A stretch of DNA of 64,000 nucleotides from Burkholderia sp. OK233 (GTDB lineage: Bacteria; Pseudomonadota; Gammaproteobacteria; Burkholderiales; Burkholderiaceae): NCBI RefSeq assembly GCF_900230185.1, contig NZ_OCSR01000001.1:3348001-3412000 (forward strand), given 5' to 3'. Numbering within the stretch: the first letter of the stretch is position 1; each line of letters starts with the position of its first letter. A program made the translations under genes and the position numbers. This document shows, in pieces, positions 1 through 8,834 of this stretch. The notes under the pieces are model-generated. The model ran no database searches. It was not told the origin of the DNA and saw only the letters and a list, made by a program, of their open reading frames with translations.

Positions 1-2301
1 CGCGGCCATGCCGAGCAGGCCGCCGATCGTCACGACACCGGTGCCGCCGACACCCGTGACGAGCACGCCATAGGGTTTGGCAAGGCTGGCGATCTCTGGG
101 CGCGGCAGCGCGGTGAAGTCCGGAAGCGCGGAGCCACCAGCCGCTTTCGCCGGCTTCTTCAACTGCGCGCCTTCAGCGGTGACGAAGCTCGGGCAAAAGC
201 CGTTCACGCAAGAGAAGTCTTTGTTGCACGACGATTGATTGATCTTGCGCTTGGTGCCTTGCGGCGTTTGCAGCGGTTCGACAGACAGGCAATTCGATTT
301 CACCGAGCAGTCGCCACAGCCTTCGCAGACAGCGTCGTTAATAAACGCCCGTTTGGCCGGATCCGGATAGGTGCCGCGCTTACGGCGCCGGCGCTTTTCG
401 GTCGCGCAAGTCTGGTCGTAGATCAGGATTGTGGTGCCCGCGACCTCGCGCAATTCGCGTTGCAGACGATCGAGCTCGTCGCGGTGATACACCTTCACGC
501 CTTCCGGCAAGCGTACGCCCGTAGCGTATTTTTCGGGTTCGTCGGTGACGACGAGCACCTGCTTCGCACCTTCGGTGGTCACCTGGAACGCGATCTGCGG
601 CACCGTCAGCACGCCGTCGATGGGCTGGCCGCCGGTCATCGCGACCGCATCGTTATAAAGAATCTTGTAGGTGATATTCGCACCGGCCGCGATCGAGGCG
701 CGGATCGCCAGCAAACCCGAGTGAAAGTAAGTACCGTCGCCCAGATTCGCGAACACGTGACGTTCGTTTGTGAAGTGCATCTGGCCGGTCCACGCGACCC
801 CTTCGCCACCCATCTGGCTGAAGGTTTCCGTGTTGCGGTCCATCCATATGGTCATGTAGTGACAGCCGATGCCGGCCAGCGCGCGTGAGCCTTCGGGGAC
901 GCGCGTCGACGTATTGTGCGGGCACCCCGAGCAGAACCATGGTTGCCGCTCAGTAACGGTGCGCGGCGTGGCGGCGTCGCGTTCCTTCGCTTCGATGATG
1001 GCGATGCGTGCTTCGATCCGGGCGCGTACGTCCGCAGGCAAATCGGCCTTCGCGAGACGGCGTGCGATCGCCTTTGCGATCAGCGCCGGCGACAGCTCGT
1101 ATTGCATCGGCAACAGCGCCTGACCGCGCGGGACCGACCACTCGCCGCCTGCGTCATCGCGTTGATCGAACTTGCCGAATACCTTCGGGCGCACGTCGTC
1201 GCGCCAGTTATAAAGCTCTTCCTTCAGCGCGTATTCGAGGATCTGGCGTTTCTCCTCGACCACCAGAATCTCGTCGAGTCCCGTAGCAAAATCGCGCGCG
1301 TTCTGCGCATCGAGCGGCCACACGCAACCGACCTTGAGCACGCGAATGCCGATCCGTGCGCAGGTATCGTCGTCGAGGGACAGGTCCGCCAGCGCCTGAC
1401 GCACGTCGAGATAGGCTTTGCCCGCGGTCATGATGCCCAGACGCGGCGTCGGGCTGTCGATCACCACGCGGTTCAGTTTGTTCGCGCGCACATAGGCGAG
1501 CGCCGCATACCACTTGTGGTTGAGCAGACGCGCTTCCTGTGCGAGCGGCGGATCGGGCCAGCGGATGTTCAACCCGCCGTCGGGCATTTCGAAATCATCC
1601 GGCAACACGATCTGTAAGCGGTCCGGATCGATGTCGATCGACGCGCTCGCCTCAACGACGTCCGTCACGCATTTCATCGCGACCCACAGACCGGAATAGC
1701 GGCTCATGGCCCAGCCGTGCAGGCCATAGTCGAGATATTCCTGGACGCTCGCCGGATAGAGCACCGGAATGCCGCTCGCGACGAACATGTGCTCGGACTG
1801 GTGGGCAACGGTCGACGACTTCGCCGCGTGATCGTCGCCCGCCAGCACCAGCACGCCGCCATGCGGATCGGTGCCTGCCGAGTTGGCATGCTTGAAGACG
1901 TCGCCGGTGCGATCAACACCCGGTCCCTTGCCGTACCACATGCCGAATACGCCATCGACTTTCGCGTCGGGCCACAGGTTGAGTTGCTGCGTGCCCCACA
2001 CGGCGGTTGCGGCGAGATCCTCGTTAACCCCAGGCTGGAACACGACGTCGTGTTCCTTCAGATGCTTCTTCGCCTTCCACAGTGCCTGGTCGAATGCGCC
2101 GAGCGGCGAGCCGCGATAGCCCGATACGTAACCCGCCGTGTTCAGTCCCGCGCGACGGTCCCGTTCTTTCTGCAGCATCGGCAAGCGGACCAGCGCCTGG
2201 GTGCCGCTCATGTAGACGCGGCCTTTCTCAAGCGTGTACTTATCGTCGAGTGAAACGGTGGCAAGCGCGTCGTGCAGCGGGGGCGATAGGGGGGCGTTCA
2301 T
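1..2301 (-). CDS. Indolepyruvate ferredoxin oxidoreductase (fused subunits), N-terminal 767 residues, runs off the window
   Basis: By family, this protein oxidatively decarboxylates indolepyruvate and other aryl pyruvates to aryl-acyl-CoA, using thiamine diphosphate and iron-sulfur clusters in the cytoplasm. Reading back from 2301, the frame stays open to base 1. The N-terminal pyrimidine-binding part is followed by a CSGCPHNTS motif near residue 460, the thiamine-binding part with GGEGVAW and ANLGDGTYFHSG, and a ferredoxin-like cysteine cluster (CEGCGDCSVKSNC, then CNKDFSCVNGFC). The gamma-domain start (VLVTGVGGTGVVTIGGLLG) sits at the window edge. Family members are about 1,150-1,200 residues, so roughly 400 are missing beyond the window. 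The start is supported by GGAGACG upstream. It is divergent from a LysR gene. Confidence 0.93.
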   Translation of the reverse strand, partial: MNAPLSPPLHDALATVSLDDKYTLEKGRVYMSGTQALVRLPMLQKERDRRAGLNTAGYVSGYRGSPLGAFDQALWKAKKHLKEHDVVFQPGVNEDLAATAVWGTQQLNLWPDAKVDGVFGMWYGKGPGVDRTGDVFKHANSAGTDPHGGVLVLAGDDHAAKSSTVAHQSEHMFVASGIPVLYPASVQEYLDYGLHGWAMSRYSGLWVAMKCVTDVVEASASIDIDPDRLQIVLPDDFEMPDGGLNIRWPDPPLAQEARLLNHKWYAALAYVRANKLNRVVIDSPTPRLGIMTAGKAYLDVRQALADLSLDDDTCARIGIRVLKVGCVWPLDAQNARDFATGLDEILVVEEKRQILEYALKEELYNWRDDVRPKVFGKFDQRDDAGGEWSVPRGQALLPMQYELSPALIAKAIARRLAKADLPADVRARIEARIAIIEAKERDAATPRTVTERQPWFCSGCPHNTSTRVPEGSRALAGIGCHYMTIWMDRNTETFSQMGGEGVAWTGQMHFTNERHVFANLGDGTYFHSGLLAIRASIAAGANITYKILYNDAVAMTGGQPIDGVLTVPQIAFQVTTEGAKQVLVVTDEPEKYATGVRLPEGVKVYHRDELDRLQRELREVAGTTILIYDQTCATEKRRRRKRGTYPDPAKRAFINDAVCEGCGDCSVKSNCLSVEPLQTPQGTKRKINQSSCNKDFSCVNGFCPSFVTAEGAQLKKPAKAAGGSALPDFTALPRPEIASLAKPYGVLVTGVGGTGVVTIGGLLGMAA

Positions 2302-2399
2302 GGGCGGCGTCTCCGGTAGCTTTATTGTCCGGGTGAGTATAGGAAGCCGAATTCCCATCGTAAAATCACAAATACCGAACCCTGCTATGCGAAAAACAC
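2302..2399. promoter_or_regulatory. Divergent intergenic region between the oxidoreductase and LysR genes
   Basis: This AT-richer 98-bp gap separates two divergent starts, the usual place for a LysR-type regulator to bind and control both its own gene and its target. I could not pick a single convincing T-N11-A operator by eye. The regulatory role is inferred from layout only. Confidence 0.4.
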
Positions 2400-3305
2400 A
2401 TGTCAAAAGACGTCACATTGCGGCAGATGCGTTACTTCGTTGCGGCCGCGCAAAACGGGCAGTTTTCGATGGCGGCGGCGACCGAACACGTGTCGCAATC
2501 CGCGATTACCAATGCGGTACTTGCGCTGGAGGAGACGCTGGGAACCCGGCTTTTCGAACGCCTGCCGCAAGGAGTCGCGCTGACGCCGGATGGGCAGGAC
2601 TTTCTCAATCACGCGCGTCACATCCTGGATTCGGTACGCGACGCGATCTACAAGGCGCCGTTTCGCTCACACGACCTTAAGGGCACGGTGCGTATTGCAG
2701 CCTCGTACACCTTGCTCGGCTATTTCCTGCCGGAGCTGTTGGGGCGGTTTCGCGCGACCTATCCCCACGTCGAGCTGGATCTGCGCGACGCCGATCGTCC
2801 CGAGATCGAACAGGCCGTACTTGATGGTGACGTCGATCTGGGCGTGGCGTTGCTGTCGAATGTGGATCATCTCAAACGGTTTCAGCATCACGTGCTGATC
2901 CGTTCGCGGCGTCAGTTGTGGACGGCGCCGACGCATCCGCTGGCGCAGGTGAATGCACCGTCGCTCGCGGACATTGCGGCGTATCCGTATATCCTCATTA
3001 CCGTCGACGAGAGCGAACGAGCGACGCTGCGTTACTGGAAAGAAAACGGCGTCGAGCCGAATATCGCATTTCGCACGAGTTCAATGGAGGCGTTGCGTGG
3101 GCTGGTGGCGCATGGCTTCGGCGTGACGATCCTGTCGGACATGGTGTTTCGGCCCTGGTCGCTGGAAGGCAAGCGGATCGATGCCCGGCCGATTCTCAAT
3201 GCGATCCCGCAGATGGATGCAGGGATGTTGTGGCGTAAGGGCGCGACGCTGGATGCGCCGGCTTTGGCGTTCCAGCAGTTCCTGATTCATGCGTGCGGCA
3301 GCTAG
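2400..3305 (+). CDS. LysR-family transcriptional regulator
   Basis: A 301-residue protein of normal LysR length. The winged helix-turn-helix is at about residues 5-64 (LRQMRYFVAAAQNGQFSMAA, then VSQSAITNAVLALEETLGTR). The effector-binding domain follows from about residue 92 (VRIAASYTLLGYFLPELLGRF). It is transcribed away from the indolepyruvate oxidoreductase gene with 98 bp between starts, so that gene is the likely target and an aromatic keto acid or amino acid a possible effector. Target and ligand are inferences; the family call is firm. Confidence 0.93.
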   Translation: MSKDVTLRQMRYFVAAAQNGQFSMAAATEHVSQSAITNAVLALEETLGTRLFERLPQGVALTPDGQDFLNHARHILDSVRDAIYKAPFRSHDLKGTVRIAASYTLLGYFLPELLGRFRATYPHVELDLRDADRPEIEQAVLDGDVDLGVALLSNVDHLKRFQHHVLIRSRRQLWTAPTHPLAQVNAPSLADIAAYPYILITVDESERATLRYWKENGVEPNIAFRTSSMEALRGLVAHGFGVTILSDMVFRPWSLEGKRIDARPILNAIPQMDAGMLWRKGATLDAPALAFQQFLIHACGS

Positions 3306-3316
3306 ATATCCGCGCA

Positions 3317-3721
3317 CTAGTCCTGAGTGGCCACATCGGTAGCGTCGGCCTGTACCATTGCGCGCACGAGCAGGTACACCGCTGGCAAGTTGTCGTCGTC
3401 ACGCCGCCAGTCGACGGGTTCGTCGAGGTCCATCCCGGACAACCGACTGTCCTCAAACCGGACAAACGTGGAACGCACCGTCTCGTTGTGCCTTGCCCGG
3501 AAGCCCCGATTCTCAAAGACCTGTTCGTCGATTGTCAGCAGCGTGCGCCAGGTCGGCAATCGCGTGCCGCTTGAGTAACGGCGACGGCCACTGTCGAGGT
3601 GACGACCTGCGACCGTGGCAATGATCTGCTGGAGGTCGAGCGACGCGCTGCGGAGTGCGCGTTCGAGGGCGACAGGATTGATGTCGTGGACATCCCTATC
3701 AAGAGCAGAGTCGTTAATCAT
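3317..3721 (-). CDS. Unknown protein, second gene of a LexA-box operon
   Basis: A 134-residue hydrophilic, acidic protein with no signal peptide or membrane segment. I do not recognise the family. The ATG at 3721 was chosen over the upstream ATG at 3763 because it has AGGAAG at good spacing. The C-terminal half has a D/W/R-rich stretch (DLDEPVDWRRDDDNLPAVY). It follows the gene ending at 3760 by 38 bp on the same strand, so the two probably share the promoter with two LexA-type boxes. DNA-damage induction is inferred from those boxes only. Confidence 0.6.
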   Translation of the reverse strand: MINDSALDRDVHDINPVALERALRSASLDLQQIIATVAGRHLDSGRRRYSSGTRLPTWRTLLTIDEQVFENRGFRARHNETVRSTFVRFEDSRLSGMDLDEPVDWRRDDDNLPAVYLLVRAMVQADATDVATQD

Positions 3722-3759
3722 ACGGTTATCTTCCTGAGGACTCGCGGCAACTCGCAGCA

Positions 3760-4041
3760 TCAAGGTTGATGCTTCAACAACACCTGGTTTCGCTGTGCCA
3801 ACAACTGGCGGATCTGGGCAAGATAGTTATCGCCGACCGTGCAGTCTTCAACAGGCCGGATATGTTGATGAGGCGTTGGCGGGCGTACGCCGAGATAGCG
3901 GCACACCGCGGACAGGTATGGTTTGCCGTTGCCTCCCAGATGTCGCGCAGCGGCAGCCACACGCACGTCTCCGACATGCTTGCGCAACCACGCAAGCGTT
4001 TCGCGATCACCGTCGTTCAAGATGCGGATGAGCTGGTTCAT
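3760..4041 (-). CDS. Unknown small protein, first gene of a LexA-box operon
   Basis: A 93-residue protein starting MNQLIRILNDGDRETLAWL. The middle (VGDVRVAAAARHLGGNGKPY, then LSAVCRYLGVRPP) could be a small helical DNA-binding or recognition fold, but I cannot assign a family. The ATG at 4041 lies only 8 bp from the first LexA box, so LexA would overlap the promoter and leader. A longer reading from 4101 would translate through both boxes and is rejected. The 93-residue protein and its downstream partner form a compact two-gene unit. Function unknown. Confidence 0.62.
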   Translation of the reverse strand: MNQLIRILNDGDRETLAWLRKHVGDVRVAAAARHLGGNGKPYLSAVCRYLGVRPPTPHQHIRPVEDCTVGDNYLAQIRQLLAQRNQVLLKHQP

Positions 4042-4049
4042 GACCGATC

Positions 4050-4065
4050 CTGTATATAAAAACAG
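4050..4065. promoter_or_regulatory. LexA (SOS) box 1
   Basis: CTGTATATAAAAACAG matches the LexA consensus CTGT-N8-ACAG exactly, with the usual AT-rich centre. It lies 8 bp before the start codon of the gene at 3760-4041. The consensus is established for E. coli and is shared by beta-proteobacteria. Confidence 0.85.
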
Positions 4066-4067
4066 TA

Positions 4068-4083
4068 CTGTTAATTTATACAG
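4068..4083. promoter_or_regulatory. LexA (SOS) box 2
   Basis: CTGTTAATTTATACAG is a second exact CTGT-N8-ACAG site, offset 18 bp from the first, so two dimers could bind on nearby faces of the helix. On the minus strand a TTGACT at about 4094-4099 and a TATAAA-like element inside the box form a plausible promoter, so repressor binding would block it. Confidence 0.82.
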
Positions 4084-4289
4084 TATTTGACGAAGGTGCA
4101 AGTCAATTCGTAGGTCGTTGGACTCGGCGGAACGAGAAGATGGCGATCAAAGTCGATGCGCAGTCGGGCGTCGAGCACGCAGAGGCGGCTGGCCACATCA
4201 AGCGATCTGACATTCACGCGACTCATCACCCAGAAAACGGACGTTCGCACGGGGATGCTGACAACTTGTGATATTGCCGGATACAGGAT

Positions 4290-4577
4290 TTGGTCCTTGA
4301 CAGGTGGGTTGCAATTTGGGGAGGAGACTTCGCCGAGTTTTCCTGGGATGAGCAGGAGGACGTCAAGGCGGTACTCGCAAGCCGGGGACGTGACCTCCGA
4401 GAATTCAGGATCTCAGATAACGACGGGCGAGCGGACGGAGGATCGAAAGGGGCGAACCGGAAGGTCTCCGTAACACGGATCGCCAACGGCAAGACGGCGA
4501 TCTATGACACCGACCACTTCGCCCCATGGATCACGGATTTCGACCAGGCGCTGCAGGCCGGTGAATTCGACGACTGA
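4290..4577 (+). CDS. Hypothetical acidic protein, possibly N-truncated
   Basis: The open frame begins right after a stop at 4269-4271 and offers only a TTG start at 4290, giving 95 residues. The sequence has a coherent character (WVAIWGGDFAEFSWDEQEDV, then IYDTDHFAPWITDFDQALQA) but I recognise no family. There is no good ribosome site, so an upstream part may have been lost. It ends 32 bp from the convergent gene at 4609-5616. Confidence 0.4.
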   Translation: MVLDRWVAIWGGDFAEFSWDEQEDVKAVLASRGRDLREFRISDNDGRADGGSKGANRKVSVTRIANGKTAIYDTDHFAPWITDFDQALQAGEFDD

Positions 4578-4608
4578 GCGCCGACTGAGTTTGCCGCGTA
4601 GCGCTTCT

Positions 4609-5616
4609 TCATCCTTCTTTCATATACAAGAGCCCCGGAGCGCTGTGGAAAACCACTTCTGTCACACCGCGATCGCCTATGTCGCCGGGCGTGACAGTCT
4701 TGCGGGTCAGCCGTGCGGGGTTTACCTCACCCTGTTTCCAGCCTTCTTTGGCTTTGGCGATGGTATCGGTATAAATATTCGACAGATTCATTTTGGTCGT
4801 TCCGGTTTCCGTATTTGTTGTGATGCCGATCCATTTCCTGTTTGAATATCTTTTGTACAGATAGTTAGATACGAAATGTCCGGCGATGGGGTTGAAGCCA
4901 TTGCCGTTCCCGAGCAGGTAGCGGGTGACACTTTGCGGGCAGCGATAGGAATCGGTTAGCAGCCGCTTGTCAGGATCGCGCGCGGTGGTGCCGGTGGCAG
5001 GAAAACTGTCTACGAGAAGCTGCCATAAATTCATGGTGTCCACGCCCCGGCTCATGATCCAGTAGTCCACCGTTCTGGCGTACAAGTCGGGAATGGTGCT
5101 CGTTGTCTGGCCAGTCAAAAGCTGCGCGGCCACCAGCCATTGCAGGCTGTGACTATGTTCACCATGATCGGCGCTGATGGCATCTTTCCAGAACAGCTTT
5201 GCCCTGATCAAGGAGCCAATAAAGGGATCGCCGGCGATGAGCGTAGCCCCGATGGGCGCGGTATTGAAATCCGTTTCGGCGGAAAGCCCCTGTTGAAAAG
5301 TGAAGCCATATTGATGTGCCAGCAGACCCAGGCACCGCGTGAACAGATTGCCGGGGGGAGGCGGTGGAACAGTCGTGTAGAGACGCTGGTTGCGCTGATT
5401 GGTGATCGTGCGATAGTTCTCCCACAGTAAAGCGGACACGTTCTCCAGGCCCGTTCTGAAATTATCGAGATTTTCAAAGAGATCATAAATGCGCCCAAAG
5501 TCCCTGTAATCGGCGTCCAGCGCATCGCGGTCCTGCTTCACGATTTCCCTGTCCTTGCCCTTCTCCTTTTTGGTTTTCAGGAATCGATAATCTTTTATGA
5601 TTTCATAGCCGGGCAT
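4609..5616 (-). CDS. Unknown 335-residue protein, possibly a LirA/MavJ-like effector
   Basis: A soluble protein with a Lys-rich N-terminus (DYRFLKTKKEKGKDREIVKQ), no signal peptide and no membrane segment. A DHGEHSHSLQWLVAAQLL segment near residue 150 is reminiscent of the H-x-LQW region of the LirA/MavJ family of Legionella-type effectors; this is recollection, not a search result. Base composition is lower in GC than the neighbours. A polyproline run (VPPPPPGN) sits near residue 85. It has GGAGAG before the ATG, is isolated next to the IS701 copy, and looks horizontally acquired. Function not established. Confidence 0.55.
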   Translation of the reverse strand: MPGYEIIKDYRFLKTKKEKGKDREIVKQDRDALDADYRDFGRIYDLFENLDNFRTGLENVSALLWENYRTITNQRNQRLYTTVPPPPPGNLFTRCLGLLAHQYGFTFQQGLSAETDFNTAPIGATLIAGDPFIGSLIRAKLFWKDAISADHGEHSHSLQWLVAAQLLTGQTTSTIPDLYARTVDYWIMSRGVDTMNLWQLLVDSFPATGTTARDPDKRLLTDSYRCPQSVTRYLLGNGNGFNPIAGHFVSNYLYKRYSNRKWIGITTNTETGTTKMNLSNIYTDTIAKAKEGWKQGEVNPARLTRKTVTPGDIGDRGVTEVVFHSAPGLLYMKEG

Positions 5617-5833
5617 TTGCTCTCTCCTTGTTCGCTGGCATGGAACGATCCAGATATGGCGTGCTTGACACGTTCTAACTGCTTGCTGAAATACCGCTTT
5701 CTGGGATGCTCGGAAGACCTTCCGGGGGGGATCTACCCCTTACTCGAGCCGCACGAGCGGCTTGTAGGGCTTCCTATACGGCTGGCGATATTTTGCTCGC
5801 CCCTCGCCGGAAGTATTTCAGCAACCTGCTAAT

Positions 5834-7330
5834 CTTACTGTGTCATAAAAGTTATTTGCAGCGAAGCGATACCTGGTAGTATTGAATAATACAGACTTCG
5901 GACGATCGCGATGAGAGAGGATGTCGACGAATTTGACGCGTATCTGAATCATCTGGCGCAGGCGTTAGGGCACGCCGATCGCCATGCCGGTCTCAAGGGT
6001 TACTGTTCGGGCTTGGTAATGCCGTTGTCACGCAAGAGCGTCGAGCCGATGGCCGCGCATATTGACCCACTTCACGCGAGTGCGAAACACCAGTCTCTCC
6101 ACCATTTTGTGGCCAAGGCAGAATGGTCTGACCGGGCGGTCCTGCAGCGGGTACGCGAATGGGTGATGCCCGCGTTAGACGCGCACGCTGCCGAAGAAAG
6201 CGGCTACTACTGGATTATCGACGACACCGGTTTTCCAAAGAAGGGGCGTCATTCGGTCGGGGTGGCACGTCAGTACTGTGGGCAGCTCGGAAAGCAGGAC
6301 AACTGTCAGGTCGCCGTGAGCCTGTCGATCGCGACAGAACGCGGCAGCCTGCCGATTGCCTGGCAGTTATATGTCCCCAAGGAATGGATTGACGACCGGG
6401 AACGTGCCTGTCGCGCTGGCATTCCCGACGATCTGGCCTTCGAGACCAAGCCACAGATTGCGCTGGCCCAGCTTCGCGAGGCTATAGCATCCGGCGTTGC
6501 ACCGGGCATCGTGCTGGCCGATGCTGGGTACGGCGACGAAACCGCTTTCCGCGATGGCGTAACTGAACTGGGTTTGTTGTACGCGGTAGGGATCCGGCCG
6601 GGCACCTCTGTGTGGGCGCCAGGTACGGCGCCGCTTCCACCCAGGCCCTGGAGCGGGCGCGGCAAGCCGCCGACATTGTTGCGCCGTGCGCCCGGCCATG
6701 AACCGCTCGCGGTGAAGGAACTGGCCATGCAATTACCCGTGAACGCCTGGCAAGCCGTAACCTGGCGGGAAGGCACCAACGCAGCACTTTCATCACGCTT
6801 TACCGCTGTACGGGTTCGTCCCGCACATCGCGACTATTGGCGAAGCACCGTTCGCGACGAAGAATGGCTGCTTATTGAATGGCCTGATGGCGATACGGAG
6901 CCGCTCAAATACTTTCTCACCACCGCCCCCGAGGAGGCGACACTTGAGCAGCTTGTGTTCGTGACCAAGATGCGCTGGCGCATCGAGCGCGACTATCAGG
7001 ACCTGAAACAGGAGTTCGGGCTCGGTCATTATGAAGGGCGAGGCTGGCGTGGCTTTCACCACCACGCCACACTGAGTATCGCTGCGTATGGATTTCTGAT
7101 GGCTCAGCGACTCCAAATGCAATCAGATGGACGTGATAAAAAAAACTTCCTTGAACGCACGCTGCCTGCCATTCCCCCGGATTACATCCCCCGGGGTAGT
7201 CCAGCGCGCTCAACGCCACGTTCCTGATTCCATTACTACGTTGCGCATCCTGCTTGGGCTAAGGCTTATGCAACGATGGCTCTCTTCCTGTACGGCAATA
7301 GAGCGCGCAACTAATTATGTGACACAGTAG
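5834..7330 (+). mobile_element. IS701-family insertion sequence, copy 1
   Basis: The left end begins CTTACTGTGTCATA and the right end closes with TGTGACACAGTAG, imperfect terminal inverted repeats. The size is about 1.5 kb with one transposase gene. It is a diverged sister of the copy at 16652-18149. The right-hand 30 bp differ from the other copy, and I find no matching target duplication in the flanks, so this copy is older or has been involved in a rearrangement. Confidence 0.82.
5911..7227 (+). CDS. IS701-family transposase (SRSO17-like DDE)
   Basis: A 438-residue DDE-type transposase that cuts and moves the surrounding IS. The catalytic landmarks are IIDDTGFPKKG near residue 104, VLADAGYGDETAFRDG near residue 201, and the C-terminal MRWRIERDYQDLKQEFGLGHYEGRGWRG block carrying the Glu, given here as family features. 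Its length is normal and the frame is intact. It is nearly identical to the transposase at 16757-18073, with about 20 scattered substitutions (for example LDAHAAEES against LGAHAAEET). Confidence 0.93.
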   Translation: MREDVDEFDAYLNHLAQALGHADRHAGLKGYCSGLVMPLSRKSVEPMAAHIDPLHASAKHQSLHHFVAKAEWSDRAVLQRVREWVMPALDAHAAEESGYYWIIDDTGFPKKGRHSVGVARQYCGQLGKQDNCQVAVSLSIATERGSLPIAWQLYVPKEWIDDRERACRAGIPDDLAFETKPQIALAQLREAIASGVAPGIVLADAGYGDETAFRDGVTELGLLYAVGIRPGTSVWAPGTAPLPPRPWSGRGKPPTLLRRAPGHEPLAVKELAMQLPVNAWQAVTWREGTNAALSSRFTAVRVRPAHRDYWRSTVRDEEWLLIEWPDGDTEPLKYFLTTAPEEATLEQLVFVTKMRWRIERDYQDLKQEFGLGHYEGRGWRGFHHHATLSIAAYGFLMAQRLQMQSDGRDKKNFLERTLPAIPPDYIPRGSPARSTPRS

Positions 7331-7418
7331 TACTAAGGGATGGATAAATAAAACGCCGTTACGTGCCCGTGGCTCTGACCCTGGTTGCTCCTCAACGTTA
7401 TACACACACTGTCACGAC

Positions 7419-7715
7419 GTGTGCGTATCTGTTGACCAACACACGTACAAGGTAGCGGAGCCGCTCGACGTAAAATATCGAGGCAAGTTCACGGACGACC
7501 CAGGCGCCTGCGTGAGCGACAGCGAGTACCATGCGTGCAACTATGGCGCGAAGGACTGCGCAGACGGCCCCAGCAATTTTAAATCTCAACGAGAAGAAAG
7601 ACACGGGAATACGCTGAAGATTTGCGCAATACTTAAGAACTACAATTCGAGGTCTGGACGATGTGAAGCGGTCATCTTGGAGGGGGTCACCTTGCGCGCG
7701 GCGTCAACCCATTAG
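7419..7715 (+). CDS. Possible remnant of an unknown gene
   Basis: A 98-codon open frame with a GTG start and no clear ribosome site, just downstream of IS701 copy 1. It has three Cys pairs (DPGACVSDSEYHACNYGAKD) and a coherent C-terminus (CAILKNYNSRSGRCEAVILE), so it may be the tail of a gene cut by the IS insertion. I do not recognise it, and it may not be coding. Confidence 0.25.
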   Translation: MCVSVDQHTYKVAEPLDVKYRGKFTDDPGACVSDSEYHACNYGAKDCADGPSNFKSQREERHGNTLKICAILKNYNSRSGRCEAVILEGVTLRAASTH

Positions 7716-8086
7716 CCTCTGAATCGATGTCAGGTCTCGCTTCGAAGCGAGTATTGCCCCGCAACGCCACTCCACCGACGATTGCGAGACTCGGCTCGCA
7801 AGAGGGGCGGTGCTTCTTAGTGATTTCTCAACGGCTAGAGAGTCGTGTCGTCGTGAGCTTCTGAGTTTGAGGAAAGCCGACGATAAGCCTAGTCGTCGAC
7901 GAGTAGTGGATGACCGCTGGGCCCTTATTGCGGCCGTCGCACCACCATCGAACCGAACGCCGGAAACGGGTCGAACTGGGCCGCATGCCTTCAAACGGCA
8001 CGTGAAGTTTCCGATGCTCGCGTGTCCTGCTCAGCCACGACATGGTGACGCGTCATGGCGCAACTGCTCCGTTGCACTCAGCTCGA
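7716..8086. other. Gene-poor stretch
   Basis: I see no convincing gene, repeat or regulatory site here. Confidence 0.4.
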
Positions 8087-8539
8087 TCAGAGCGGTGAAG
8101 GCAGAACGCTCGACCAGTCAGGTAAGGCGTCAAGATCCGGCCGCATCGTGACGCTTTCCTGTTCGTTGGGATCGGTTCGGGCGATTACCGCGACGCAAGG
8201 CTCGTCCGCGCTCGCGTTGTACGGAACATGCGGCATCCCTGCGGGGATGTAGAAGAAATCTCCGGCCCGAACCACCGCATGGCGCTCCAATCGTTCGCCA
8301 TACCAGCACCCCGAGATGCCGCTCAGCTGATAGATGGCCGTCTCATGCTCCGCATGGAGATGCGCTTTGGCCCGGGCAGCCGGCGGAATTGTTGCTAGCT
8401 GAAGATGCACATGCTTCGATCCCACACTTTCAGCTGAGATACCGACCGCATAGGTCAGCCCTTGCTTCCCCTCGAACTGTGGGCCAGCTTGCACCAGCTG
8501 ACAGGTGGGAGTGCCCGGCTCGTGTGCGCTGATGTTCAT
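8087..8539 (-). CDS. Cupin-domain protein
   Basis: A 150-residue single-domain beta-barrel protein from the ATG at 8539, which is preceded by GGAGAAG. A longer reading from 8602 adds an unlikely Arg-rich tail. Cupin motif 1 is around AKAHLHAEHETAIYQLSGISG, with metal-ligand His and Glu, and motif 2 is GDFFYIPAGMPHVPYN. Many such proteins bind a metal and act as small-molecule sensors, isomerases or dioxygenases; nothing here fixes the substrate. It has no operon partner and is divergent from the copper-type module. Confidence 0.85.
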   Translation of the reverse strand: MNISAHEPGTPTCQLVQAGPQFEGKQGLTYAVGISAESVGSKHVHLQLATIPPAARAKAHLHAEHETAIYQLSGISGCWYGERLERHAVVRAGDFFYIPAGMPHVPYNASADEPCVAVIARTDPNEQESVTMRPDLDALPDWSSVLPSPL

Positions 8540-8753
8540 CGCTTCTCCAAACAATGAGCGCCGACGTCGGCGAAATAGCGTGCATACGACCGCAGAATAC
8601 ACCCGCCCACTGTTTGAAAACGGTCATCCTTTATCGGAAGATGTAGGCCAGTTACGGCCGTTTACGCAAAAATTGGCGAGCGGCCGCTTGCTGGCCGAAG
8701 GGAGACCTCTGGCAATGGCCACTCTACTCGCTACGACATTTCTCAATAAAGGC

Positions 8754-8780
8754 TTGACCTTGCCCCAATGGGAAGGTTAA
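8754..8780 (+). promoter_or_regulatory. CueR/MerR-type metal-responsive promoter
   Basis: TTGACC at 8754-8759 is followed by the dyad ACCTTGCCC-CAAT-GGGAAGGT (8757-8777) and a TTAACC -10-like element. The dyad sits between -35 and -10 with an overlong spacer, the signature of MerR-family activation, and the half-sites match the copper sensor CueR (the E. coli copA promoter has the same layout). It faces the small exported proteins downstream. No merR-type gene is in this window. Confidence 0.72.
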
Positions 8781-8834
8781 CCATGCAGGCAAGAACCAGC
8801 CCATGTACGAAATCGCGGGTCCTAACCCCAAGCC

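Noticed and set aside
4156..4473. A 105-codon frame after the LexA operon
   Set aside because: Ser/Arg/Thr-rich, out of frame with the better-supported reading at 4290-4577.
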